From NCBI GenBank assembly GCA_965204545.1, contig CBDBFA010000003.1, positions 1,550,001-1,614,000 of the forward strand: DNA of 64,000 nucleotides, in the 5' to 3' direction. Of the stretch, positions 8,421 through 16,058 are shown piece after piece. The notes beneath the pieces were generated by a model, which saw nothing but the letters and a program-made list of their open reading frames with translations, was not told the origin of the DNA and ran no database searches. The translations under genes were made by a program, and so were the position numbers. The stretch comes from JAABVD01 sp965204545. GTDB taxonomy: Bacteria > Verrucomicrobiota > Verrucomicrobiia > Opitutales > UBA2995. Numbering within the stretch: the stretch's first letter is position 1; each line of letters opens with the position of its first letter.

Positions 8421-8669
8421 GTCTGTGAATTATGTCGCAATTGACTCTGGTAATTTCCAACAAGTCGCCTATTTTGTGAATTGTCTTAACAAGATGGACT
8501 TCATTCACACGATTATTGGGGGGAGAAAATGGACCCCAAATTGTCTCTCATCAACTACATAGGGAACTTGTATGATTTATTCACATCCCTTAATAATATG
8601 AATACTGTTTAATTTATACCTCTATTATTATCTGGCATATCGCCATCCCGTACCGTTCCATCCATTTTC
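8421..8669. other. AT-rich dnaN upstream region with DnaA-box-like sites (candidate origin)
   Basis: The region is visibly AT-richer than its neighbours. One exact match to TTATNCACA is at 8577-8585 (TTATTCACA). Near matches are TGTGAATTA at 8424-8432 (one mismatch, reverse orientation), TCATTCACA at 8501-8509 (one mismatch) and TGTGAATTG at 8475-8483 (two mismatches, reverse orientation). The stretch 8586-8637 is almost all A/T (TTAATAATATGAATACTG, TTTAATTTATACC, TATTATTATC) and could serve as an unwinding element. Proximity to dnaN fits many bacterial origins, but dnaA is not in the window. It also must contain the dnaN promoter. Confidence 0.45.
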
Positions 8670-9794
8670 ATGAAATTTACCATTAACCGAGAGCACTTCT
8701 CCAATGGACTGCAACAGGTTCTCCACGTCGTGGGAACCCGGGCGACGATGCCCATTCTCAGCAATGTTCTGATTGAAGCCGAGGATGGGTATATTTCGCT
8801 TACCACCACCAACCTGGACATGGGAATTCAATGTCGCATCGAGGCTGAGGTGAAAGACGCCGGGGGCTTGACCTTGCCCGTTCGCAAGTTGGCAACCATT
8901 ATCCGGGAGTTGCCCAACCTTGATGTGCAGGTGCAATCCATCGGCCACCGGGCGGAAATTTCTTCGGGGGGATCATTGTTTTTGATCAATGGGATTGGTC
9001 CGGAAGAGTTTCCCTCCCTCCCCACATTCAGCGACGACCGGCAATTCGTTCTTTCCCAGGAAACCCTTGCTACCATGCTCCGGAGCGTAGCTTACGGTCA
9101 ATCAACGGATGAAAGCCGTTACATTCTCAACGGTGTTTTCTTCAATTTTGCCGACGACAAGTTGACCTTGGTGGCAACGGACGGGCGCCGTCTCGCACTC
9201 ATCAGCAAGGAGTTGGAAATCGAGGAGTCAAATGCAGGCAACCTTATCCTGCCGGCAAAATCCGTTGCCGAGTTGTTGCGGCTCCTCGGCCAAGCGGATG
9301 AAATAAAGATTTGGTTCAGTGATCGCCAAGTCGCTTTTCAAATCGGCGCCGAAAAAGGAAAGGAAGGATTGAAGGAACACGTATACCTCGTTTCAAAGAT
9401 CGTCGAAGGCAATTATCCCAACTACCAGCAGGTCATTCCCAAGGAAACGCACCACCGCGTCAAAATTGGCCGAGAAGATCTCCTGCACTGTATCCACCGT
9501 GCCGCGTTGGTCACCAACGATAAAAACAACACCGTCACTTTGAAAATTCATAACGACAAGTTGGAAATCACAGCTTCCAGTCCGGAACTGGGGGAATCGC
9601 ATGAGTCGCTCGGCGGCATTCCCTACGAGGGCCCGGAGGTGAAGATCGCATTTAACCCGCAGTTCCTGATGGACCCTTTGAGGAGCTTGACCAAGGACGA
9701 GGTCTTTTTCGAGTTCAAGGATGAATTGAGCCCTGGTGTCTTTCGCACCTTGGAAAGTTTCCTTTGCGTGGTCATGCCCATACGGATCCATTAG
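8670..9794 (+). CDS. dnaN: DNA polymerase III beta subunit (sliding clamp)
   Basis: Ring-shaped processivity factor that tethers DNA polymerase III and is the docking site for Hda/RidA-type regulators, MutS and ligase. 374 residues, the standard length, in three clamp domains: MKFTINREHFSNGLQQVLHV at the N-terminus, the second domain around 125-245 (LATDGRRLA type sequence, here LVATDGRRLALISKE), and the third ending in SFLCVVMPIRIH, the typical C-terminus that lines the peptide-binding cleft. ATG 8670 follows the AT-rich region. A strong UUCG hairpin stands three bases after the stop. Confidence 0.97.
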   Translation: MKFTINREHFSNGLQQVLHVVGTRATMPILSNVLIEAEDGYISLTTTNLDMGIQCRIEAEVKDAGGLTLPVRKLATIIRELPNLDVQVQSIGHRAEISSGGSLFLINGIGPEEFPSLPTFSDDRQFVLSQETLATMLRSVAYGQSTDESRYILNGVFFNFADDKLTLVATDGRRLALISKELEIEESNAGNLILPAKSVAELLRLLGQADEIKIWFSDRQVAFQIGAEKGKEGLKEHVYLVSKIVEGNYPNYQQVIPKETHHRVKIGREDLLHCIHRAALVTNDKNNTVTLKIHNDKLEITASSPELGESHESLGGIPYEGPEVKIAFNPQFLMDPLRSLTKDEVFFEFKDELSPGVFRTLESFLCVVMPIRIH

Positions 9795-9796
9795 AT

Positions 9797-9818
9797 TTCC
9801 GGAAATTCGTTTCCGGAA
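9797..9818 (+). terminator. UUCG-loop hairpin after dnaN
   Basis: Perfect 9-bp stem with a TTCG tetraloop (TTCCGGAAA TTCG TTTCCGGAA) beginning two bases after the dnaN TAG. A run ATTTTT follows 13 nt later rather than directly, so it may be a weak intrinsic terminator, an mRNA-stabilising 3' end, or a processing site before the next gene. Confidence 0.6.
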
Positions 9819-9861
9819 GCCTGGTCCCGAATTTTTCCCGTCCCGAGCATCATAAAGTTTT

Positions 9862-10761
9862 ATGGATTTGTTTCCGACAGATGTCCAATGGCACAGCGTG
9901 GTCATTCCTCTTCTGCTGGCCTCCACTTTGCTGCTGACTTGGTGGAATGGACGCAAGGCCTCTTTGTTGCTGGCTATTCTGAACCGATGGTTGCGTTGGA
10001 TTACTTTTTCTCTGGCCGCGGCCTTCCTTTCCTTTTCCGCCGAATGGTTTGCCAAACCCTTTTGGACCCTGGTCCTGGTGTTTTTTCTCGGGTGGTTTCT
10101 GGTTGAAACTATTTATCATTGGATCGCGATTAAAGCGCTGAGCCAGAGTTCCGTTCCCCTCTTTCCCGCGTTTAAAATCAATCCCCAAGGGGAAGAGTGG
10201 CCTGGCCAGAAGCGGTTTTTTGCCCTGCGTCAGTGGCTCAAGGATCACGAATTCAAGTCGATTTGTTCCCTGAAGGCGTCACTCGTATCGGATGTAACCT
10301 TGCGCATGCATGTTTTTCAGAGCCTCGACGACAAGCACCGCATCCAGATTTTGCTCATCCCTCAGCGAAACGGCGCCGTGAACATGTGTTTCACCATCGT
10401 ATCCCAAACTGTGGAAAAATCGCGGTTTGTGACCGACAATATGTTTCTGCCGTTTGGGGGCTTCTACCCGGAAAACTGGTACCTCCAGCGCAAACCACTG
10501 GCGTGCAACTTGATGGGGTTATACCGTCGTCACTTGAGACGCCTGGAAAATACCAAGGAAGTATTTGTTACCTGGGAGGATGATCCCCTCGACGATGTCA
10601 ATTTTCAGCAAAAGACCCTGGAGCGTGTTAATACCGACCTTGGATTCCTTTTTCCCATAGCCCAGCGGGATGAGTTTGGGAAGATAACCTGGGAGGGACG
10701 TTACCGGGTATGGAAGGAAATCTGGATGCTGAACTATCTGGGAATGTCCTATTCCTACTAG
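9862..10761 (+). CDS. Unknown membrane-anchored protein downstream of dnaN
   Basis: 299-residue protein that I cannot assign to a family. Residues 1-90 contain three hydrophobic segments (about 12-28, 44-60, 65-88), suggesting an inner-membrane anchor. The remaining 200 residues look soluble, with alternating hydrophobic patterns and aromatic-rich segments (GGFYPENWYLQRKPLACNL, WEGRYRVWKEIWMLNYLG). No catalytic motif, nucleotide-binding loop or metal site is obvious. It begins 67 bp after dnaN on the same strand and may be read from the dnaN promoter through the UUCG hairpin. The downstream side is a dispersed repeat. Confidence 0.7.
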   Translation: MDLFPTDVQWHSVVIPLLLASTLLLTWWNGRKASLLLAILNRWLRWITFSLAAAFLSFSAEWFAKPFWTLVLVFFLGWFLVETIYHWIAIKALSQSSVPLFPAFKINPQGEEWPGQKRFFALRQWLKDHEFKSICSLKASLVSDVTLRMHVFQSLDDKHRIQILLIPQRNGAVNMCFTIVSQTVEKSRFVTDNMFLPFGGFYPENWYLQRKPLACNLMGLYRRHLRRLENTKEVFVTWEDDPLDDVNFQQKTLERVNTDLGFLFPIAQRDEFGKITWEGRYRVWKEIWMLNYLGMSYSY

Positions 10762-10769
10762 CGTGGCTT

Positions 10770-10976
10770 CCCTGAAATAAACCACCACAGAGAGCACAGA
10801 GAGGGAGAAACCACGGATTACACGGATGGGTACGGATAGAAATTCTAACGCCAACGGCGTTGAACTCCAAAGCCCAGTGTCGCGTAGCGCACGCTGGGTA
10901 GGAAAAGGAAGAAATTACGAACCCCAACGGGGTTCCACAAAAATGGTGATGGGGAATATCCTGAAGGTAAATTCAT
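10770..10976. repeat. Dispersed repeat family A, copy 1
   Basis: About 207 bp nearly identical to 22814-23036. It begins CCTGAAATAAACCACCACAG, continues with ACCACGGATTACACGGATGG, and holds three small palindromes: AACGCC AAC GGCGTT, a CCCAG...CTGGG stem around TGTCGCGTAGCGCACG, and AACCCC AAC GGGGTT. It fills the gap between two convergent genes (the unknown protein and moaA). No open frame is plausible. Such elements are likely transcribed as multi-hairpin 3' ends. Confidence 0.9.
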
Positions 10977-11018
10977 AGAGCGTCGGGACTCCTTCCTCCG
11001 CACCGTGAGAAATCCGCA

Positions 11019-12035
11019 CTAACCTCCGATATAGGACATCTCCACCTTGGCCAGGGATGGCCCGGACGGAGGGCGCCCTTGGCGCAATTCGGAGTAGCGA
11101 TCGTGGCGGCCCCGCCAAATCCTTCCCAGGGCCTCGGTGAGTTCGCCATTCGATTTCAGGGTGTGGAGAAGTGGTTTCAGGTCCTTCCCCCGGGTGGCGA
11201 ACAGACAGGTATAGAGCTTTCCGTCGGCGGACAATCGAGCCCGGTGGCAATCCCGGCAAAAGGGTTGGGAAATGGAGCTGATCAATCCGATTTCTCCCTT
11301 CCCGTCCAGGAAACGGTAGCGCTTGGCCACCTCCCCCTTGTAGTTCGGATCAATAGGTTCAAGGGGAAACCGCTCCCCGACCATCCTCAAAATTTCCGAA
11401 GCGGTGATCACCCGGGACGGGTCCCAGTGGTTGAAGTTGCCCACATCCATATACTCGATAAACCGGAGGGTTATGCCCCGGTCCCGGAAATAGGTCGTCA
11501 TGGGGAGGATGTCTTGGACATTTTTATCTTTTTGGACCATCATGTTTATCTTTACGGGAAGACCGGCCGCCACTGCCGCATCGATCCCTTTCAACACCCC
11601 GGAGACCGGTTTGGCCCTCCCGTTCATCCTCATGAAGGTTTCATCCTCCAGAGAGTCCAGGCTTACGTTGATACGATGCAGCCCGGCCGCTTTGAGTTTG
11701 TGGGCGAAGTGCGGCAAAAGCCACCCGTTGGTGGTCAGGGCAATGTCGGCAATGACATCGATCCGGGAAAGGTCTTCCACTATGGACGTCACTTCCTTGC
11801 GCAGCAGTGGCTCGCCGCCGGTGATGCGTATCTTGTCGACCCCGAGGGCGGAAAAAGCCCGGACCAATCGGGCAATTTGGGAGCGGGAGAGAAGTTGGTC
11901 CCGTTTCAGAAAGGCATAATCGGGCCCAAATACCGCTTCCGGCATGCAGTAGGTGCATCGAAAATTACACTGGTCGATGACGGAAATACGAAGGTCTCGC
12001 AACGGACGACCCAGTTGGTCTCTCACGGAACTCAT
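11019..12035 (-). CDS. moaA: GTP 3',8-cyclase (molybdenum cofactor biosynthesis)
   Basis: Radical SAM enzyme that with MoaC turns GTP into cyclic pyranopterin monophosphate, the first step of molybdopterin synthesis. 338 residues. The N-terminal cluster ligands are Cys23, Cys27 and Cys30 (CNFRCTYC). The SAM-binding region reads RITGGEPLLRKE (about 72-83). The C-terminal [4Fe-4S] ligands are in FCRDCHRARLSADGKLYTC (about 260-278), the substrate-binding cluster. The protein ends in Gly-Gly, the conserved MoaA tail needed for activity. It is transcribed away from the other moa/moe genes, with a small unknown gene and repeat fragments in between. Confidence 0.96.
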   Translation of the reverse strand: MSSVRDQLGRPLRDLRISVIDQCNFRCTYCMPEAVFGPDYAFLKRDQLLSRSQIARLVRAFSALGVDKIRITGGEPLLRKEVTSIVEDLSRIDVIADIALTTNGWLLPHFAHKLKAAGLHRINVSLDSLEDETFMRMNGRAKPVSGVLKGIDAAVAAGLPVKINMMVQKDKNVQDILPMTTYFRDRGITLRFIEYMDVGNFNHWDPSRVITASEILRMVGERFPLEPIDPNYKGEVAKRYRFLDGKGEIGLISSISQPFCRDCHRARLSADGKLYTCLFATRGKDLKPLLHTLKSNGELTEALGRIWRGRHDRYSELRQGRPPSGPSLAKVEMSYIGG

Positions 12036-12302
12036 TCGGAAAAAGGCTCAATATGGCAAATTATCGCCCATGGGTAAATAACAGATGGGTGTGGAGAGAA
12101 TTAACCACGGATAACCACGGATGGGGGAAAGGAAGGCAAAGCCATTGAATTTCCATATGCCTGACAGGGTTGTTCACAGAATCCACAAGAATTTATTGCA
12201 GACATCCAGAAAGTGAGCACATTCTATTGACAGTGTTTCCTAAATCGCTCTCCCTTCGTTCCCCTAATTGGCTGCTGCATGAACCTTAAACGAGGATAGA
12301 AT

Positions 12303-12788
12303 TTGGACTTTGGCATAGAGACATGGATGGTCATCATAGGCCTCGCCATTGCTGGACTGGTAATAAGATTGGCAGTGTGGTATGGGGCGGTAAATGCCGA
12401 TCGAAAAAACTTCAAGGAGTTCATGGAGGAAATGCGCAAGGACGTGAAAGCGATTTTATCGCGATTACCCTCGCCTCCGGTTTCCAGCGATAGCCCACTA
12501 CGCCTTACCAAGTTCGGAACAGAGATTGCAGAAGACATTGAGGCTCAATCCTGGGCGGAGAGGCTCGCTCCCTCGTTAGTGCATGAACTTGTTGGGAAAG
12601 AACCGTTTGAAATTGACAGGTTCTGCATTGATTACGTGGAGAATCTAGGCCCGGAATGGGATCGGAAAATCGCTAAATCCTCTTATGAATTTGGCATAGA
12701 GGAATCTGGCATCAAATCGGTTCTCCAGGTCGTCTTACGAGAGGAAATCCTCAAGATGGTTGGCCAAAAAACCAAACAGAATGCTTGA
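12303..12788 (+). CDS. Unknown small protein with N-terminal membrane anchor
   Basis: 161 residues with one hydrophobic helix (about 8-28), then a charged probably helical segment (NADRKNFKEFMEEMRKDVKAI) and a compact C-terminal part including LRLTKFGTEIAEDI, a phrase I recall from other uncharacterised small membrane proteins. TTG 12303 is preceded by GAGGA at 6 nt and is taken as the start; ATG 12327 is the alternative but would begin inside the membrane helix. Base composition is AT-richer than the adjoining moa genes and both flanks carry dispersed repeats, so acquisition by transfer is possible. Function unknown. Confidence 0.6.
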   Translation: MDFGIETWMVIIGLAIAGLVIRLAVWYGAVNADRKNFKEFMEEMRKDVKAILSRLPSPPVSSDSPLRLTKFGTEIAEDIEAQSWAERLAPSLVHELVGKEPFEIDRFCIDYVENLGPEWDRKIAKSSYEFGIEESGIKSVLQVVLREEILKMVGQKTKQNA

Positions 12789-12796
12789 CCGTTTTT

Positions 12797-12870
12797 TTAG
12801 TGATCAGTGACCAGTGGCTAGTGGTTAGTGAGATATTTGATCCTGTCCATCCTGTTAATCCATGTTGATT
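12797..12870. repeat. Repeat family D copy 1 plus CCTGTCCATCCTGTTAATCC unit
   Basis: 12797-12829 (TTAGTGATCAGTGACCAGTG GCTAGTGGTTAG) is the reverse complement of 48192-48224 with one mismatch. It is followed at about 12838-12866 by TGATCCTGTCCATCCTGTTA, a short motif of a kind widespread in intergenic DNA of environmental bacteria. No gene is present between the small unknown ORF and moeA. Confidence 0.75.
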
Positions 12871-12958
12871 TTCTTCTGCGGTTAACAGGTTGGGTGGCAT
12901 TCGGATCAATAATCGAGTTGACCGATGAGGTTATCGCTCTTGCTTTAATCAGGTCAGG

Positions 12959-14167
12959 ATGGCAGCCATTTCCGCAGAACGGGCCGATAGCCTGATAAAG
13001 GAGCACGGCCATGCCCTTGGAACGGAACGCGTTCCCTTCCAGGAGGCCTACGGGCGGGTACTTCGGGAACCTATCCGGGCCGATCGGGACTTTCCCCCGT
13101 TCGACCGGGTCATGATGGATGGGATCGCCGTTCGGGGGGATGATATTTCCCGCCGGGTTCGCACATTCCGTTCGGTCGGGATACAGCGCGCCGGGGTCGA
13201 GGCGGCCGCCTTGAAGGAGCCCGGAACCTGTTTCGAAGTCATGACGGGAGCCGTCCTGCCCCGAGGCGCCGATGCGGTAATTCCCATTGAAAAGGTGGCG
13301 GTTCGGGGAGCGGATTTTCAATTGGAGAAAAGTTACGAACCCGTTCCCGGACAGTTCGTTCACGTCAGGGGTTCGGATAATCTGCAAGGAGACACCCTTC
13401 TTGAGGCGGGTGTCCTGCTGGGGGGAAAGGAAATGGCCCTGATAGCCTCCTGCGGATATGCCCGGGTAACCGTAACCGTCCCTCTCGAAATAACCATTGT
13501 ATCCACCGGAGATGAATTGGTGGAGGTCGACCAGATACCGGCCCCGTATCAGATACGAAAATCCAATGCCTATGCTCTGGCCGCAGCCTGCCAAGCGCTG
13601 GCTTACCCGGTTCGAACCCGGTTGCGCCACCTTCCGGACGACCACGCTTTCATAACGGCCGAACTCCCTTCCCTGTTGGAAGGGGCGGATATGGTATTGT
13701 TCTCCGGGGGCATTTCCAAGGGAAAGTATGATTTCATGGAAGAGTTGCTGAGGCTCGCCGGGGTGGAGCGACACTTTCACTGGGTGCGGCAAAGACCGGG
13801 AAAACCCTTGTGGTTCGGTACGAGCAACCGCGGGACGCCCGTTTTTGCCCTTCCCGGAAACCCTAACTCTACTTTGACCTGTTTCCGGAGATATGTGACG
13901 TTAATGAGCGATAGAATGGCCGGTTTAACCAAATTTCATGAAAGAGTGGCGCTTTTGAAATCCCCCTTTGCCTTTGACAAGGCGCTCACACTTTTCTTGC
14001 CTGCCAGCCTGGAATACGAATCCGATGGGCGGATGTCGGTTGAACCCGTGCCGCCTCAAAACTCGGGAGATCTGACCAGACTCCCCCACAGTGATGGCTT
14101 TATTGAATTGCCCGAGGACCAACAGGTCTTTCCAGTGGGTTTTTCAGCACGTTTCTACCCTTGGTGA
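12959..14167 (+). CDS. moeA: Molybdopterin molybdenumtransferase
   Basis: Inserts molybdate into adenylated molybdopterin to give the active cofactor. The 402-residue protein has the MoeA domain order: N-terminal part with FDRVMMDGIAV (about 48-58), the domain with GAVLPRGADAVIPIEKV (about 97-114), the MogA-like core with VSTGDELVEV (about 181-190), KSNAYALAAACQ, LFSGGISKGKYDFMEE (about 246-261) and FALPGNPNSTLTCFRRYV (about 298-315), then the C-terminal beta domain. It is 7 bp upstream of moaC. No separate mogA/moaB gene is in the window, so the adenylating partner must be elsewhere. Confidence 0.95.
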   Translation: MAAISAERADSLIKEHGHALGTERVPFQEAYGRVLREPIRADRDFPPFDRVMMDGIAVRGDDISRRVRTFRSVGIQRAGVEAAALKEPGTCFEVMTGAVLPRGADAVIPIEKVAVRGADFQLEKSYEPVPGQFVHVRGSDNLQGDTLLEAGVLLGGKEMALIASCGYARVTVTVPLEITIVSTGDELVEVDQIPAPYQIRKSNAYALAAACQALAYPVRTRLRHLPDDHAFITAELPSLLEGADMVLFSGGISKGKYDFMEELLRLAGVERHFHWVRQRPGKPLWFGTSNRGTPVFALPGNPNSTLTCFRRYVTLMSDRMAGLTKFHERVALLKSPFAFDKALTLFLPASLEYESDGRMSVEPVPPQNSGDLTRLPHSDGFIELPEDQQVFPVGFSARFYPW

Positions 14168-14174
14168 GGGATAG

Positions 14175-14654
14175 ATGGCAAAGTTTTCACACATCGATAA
14201 ATCGAATCGACCCTCCATGGTCGATATTTCCGGCAAGCAAACGGGGCATAGAACGGCCCGGGCCCAGTGCCGGGTTCAGCTCAACCAGGAGATTCTCGCC
14301 CTTCTTCGGGACGGGGACCTTCATAATAAAAAGGGGCCGGTATTTCAGACCGCCATTCTGGCAGGGGTGATGGCGGCAAAGAAGACCAGTGATCTGATAC
14401 CGCTCTGTCATCCCCTCCCCCTGAACGATTGTCAGATAACGATTAAACGAGGTGTCGACAGCCAAGTGGTGATAGATTGCTTCGTTTCCACCGATTACAA
14501 AACAGGAGTTGAGATGGAAGCCTTGACCGGAGTTTCTGTAGCGGCGCTGACCCTTTACGATATGTGCAAATCTCTGTCCCGCGACATACGCATATTGGAA
14601 ACGCGGCTGATTTCCAAGACCGGGGGAAAAAGCGATTATCGGGCCGGGGCATGA
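14175..14654 (+). CDS. moaC: Cyclic pyranopterin monophosphate synthase
   Basis: Second enzyme of molybdopterin synthesis; rearranges the MoaA product into cyclic pyranopterin monophosphate. 159 residues, the usual length, with SHIDKSNRPSMVDIS at the N-terminus, TAILAGVMAAKKTSDLIPLCHPLPL (about 55-79; the CHP motif is conserved) and GVEMEALTGVSVAALTLYDMCK with a conserved Met-Glu-Ala-Leu-Thr run. The catalytic Lys is expected in the GKSDYRAG tail. Its TGA overlaps the moaD start as ATGA. Confidence 0.96.
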   Translation: MAKFSHIDKSNRPSMVDISGKQTGHRTARAQCRVQLNQEILALLRDGDLHNKKGPVFQTAILAGVMAAKKTSDLIPLCHPLPLNDCQITIKRGVDSQVVIDCFVSTDYKTGVEMEALTGVSVAALTLYDMCKSLSRDIRILETRLISKTGGKSDYRAGA

Positions 14655-14893
14655 TTACCGTCCATCTGCAGTACTTCGCCATTCTTCGAGATCAACGCGG
14701 CGCGTTGGAAGAAACCCTTTCGGTGGAATCCCAAACCGTGGGCGAACTCTACCGGTTTCTGGCCCGTCGATACGGCTTTACCTTGGAAAAGGCCACTCTA
14801 CGGGTTTCCGTGAATCAACAGTTTGTCGACTGGTCGACCCCGCTAAGGGACGAGGATGAGGTCGTTTTCATTCCTCCCGTTTCAGGCGGGTGA
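14651..14893 (+). CDS. moaD: Molybdopterin synthase small subunit
   Basis: Ubiquitin-fold sulfur carrier of molybdopterin synthase. The 80-residue product begins MITVHLQYFAILRDQRG and ends PPVSGG; the C-terminal Gly-Gly is the thiocarboxylate site activated by MoeB and used by MoaE. The start ATG 14651 overlaps the moaC stop (ATGA), which argues for coupling and against the longer in-frame reading from 14564. moaD ends at 14893 and the convergent argJ gene ends at 14894, so there is no spacer and no room for a dedicated terminator. Confidence 0.93.
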   Translation: MITVHLQYFAILRDQRGALEETLSVESQTVGELYRFLARRYGFTLEKATLRVSVNQQFVDWSTPLRDEDEVVFIPPVSGG

Positions 14894-16042
14894 TCAGGTT
14901 CGATAATGCGCGTTGATGCTGATATACCCCTCGGTCAGATCGCATCCCCAGACCGTCGCGGACGAATTCCCCAAACCCAAATCGACCGCTAGGGTCACCT
15001 CATCGTTGTTTTTCAAGTATTCTTCGACCGGTTCATCGGAAAATTCCGTCGGTCCGCCGTCCCGGTAAACGGTGTGTTGCCCAAAAGCAATCCGCAGGGA
15101 GGCGGGATCGAGCCTTTCATCGAAGGTTTTCCCCAATGCCATGGCCACCCGGCCCCAGTTGGCGTTGGCTCCATGAACAGCCGTTTTCACCAGAGGGGAA
15201 CCGGCGATGCTTTTGGCCATGGTTCGCGCCTGCATTTCGTCCAAGGCACCCGCCACCTTGACCTCGATCAGTTTGGTGGCGCCCTCCCCGTCGGCGGCAA
15301 TCTGCTTGGTCACGTCCACCGCAGCTTCGGTGAAGGCCTCTTCAAATTCGGCCGGGTCTACTGGTCCCGCCAAGCCGTTGGCCATGATGGCCACGGTGTC
15401 GCTCGTGCTGGTATCCGTGTCGATACTGAGACAATGGAAAGACTGGTCCACCACCCGTTTCAGCATGGATTGCAATTCTTCGCGGGAAAGGTCGGCATCG
15501 GTCACCCAGAAAGAGAGCATGGTCGCCATGTCGGGTTCCACCATACCGGCCCCTTTGGCCATGCCGACCAACACGGCTTTTCCCACGGACCTGCGCACCA
15601 GCTTGATTCGGGTGTCCGTCGTCAGAATGGCTTCGGCGGTCTGTTCCCATTGATCCGGGCCAAGGTCGCCTTTGGTTCCCGCAATGGCGGGCAGTATTTT
15701 ATCCATGGGCAATTGGACGCCGATCACCCCGGTGGCAAAGGGCAGCACGAGATCGGGTTCGATAGCCAATTCCCTGCCCAAGGCTTCCATTTCAAGGTGC
15801 GCATTGGCCAATCCCTCCTCTCCGGTGGCCACATTGGACACCCCGCTGGTGATGAGAAAGGCCTGGGCCTTACCTTTTTTGATCAATTCCCGGCCCACAA
15901 TAACCGGGGCTCCACAGAAAGCGCTGCGAGTAAACACGGCGGCAACCGCGGCGGGAACGGCAGAGCATATCAGGGCGAAATCGGGGGCGTCTTCCTTGAT
16001 ACCGATTTTTTTCCCCAGGCAGGTAAATCCTTTTGGTGTCAT
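14894..16042 (-). CDS. argJ: Bifunctional ornithine acetyltransferase / N-acetylglutamate synthase
   Basis: Arginine pathway enzyme that transfers the acetyl group from N-acetylornithine to glutamate. 382 residues. Proenzymes of this family cleave themselves before a Thr that becomes the nucleophile; here it is Thr174 in KGAGMVEPDMATML, with VVLPFATG-like sequence (LPFATGVIGV, about 100-109) forming the oxyanion region. The C-terminus TEGYISINAHYRT is typical. It is the last gene of a minus-strand run, 16 bp after the UbiA-family gene, although its role has no evident tie to those glycan-type genes. Confidence 0.95.
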   Translation of the reverse strand: MTPKGFTCLGKKIGIKEDAPDFALICSAVPAAVAAVFTRSAFCGAPVIVGRELIKKGKAQAFLITSGVSNVATGEEGLANAHLEMEALGRELAIEPDLVLPFATGVIGVQLPMDKILPAIAGTKGDLGPDQWEQTAEAILTTDTRIKLVRRSVGKAVLVGMAKGAGMVEPDMATMLSFWVTDADLSREELQSMLKRVVDQSFHCLSIDTDTSTSDTVAIMANGLAGPVDPAEFEEAFTEAAVDVTKQIAADGEGATKLIEVKVAGALDEMQARTMAKSIAGSPLVKTAVHGANANWGRVAMALGKTFDERLDPASLRIAFGQHTVYRDGGPTEFSDEPVEEYLKNNDEVTLAVDLGLGNSSATVWGCDLTEGYISINAHYRT

Positions 16043-16058
16043 GATATTGAATACGGGG

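Noticed and set aside
11079..12077. 332-codon plus-strand frame opposite moaA
   Set aside because: Long because of the GC-rich codon pattern of moaA; its Gly/His/Gln-rich translation has no domain, while moaA is complete with all cluster Cys residues.
12818..13792. 324-codon minus-strand frame opposite moeA
   Set aside because: Shadow of moeA; starts in repeat sequence and has no recognisable motif.
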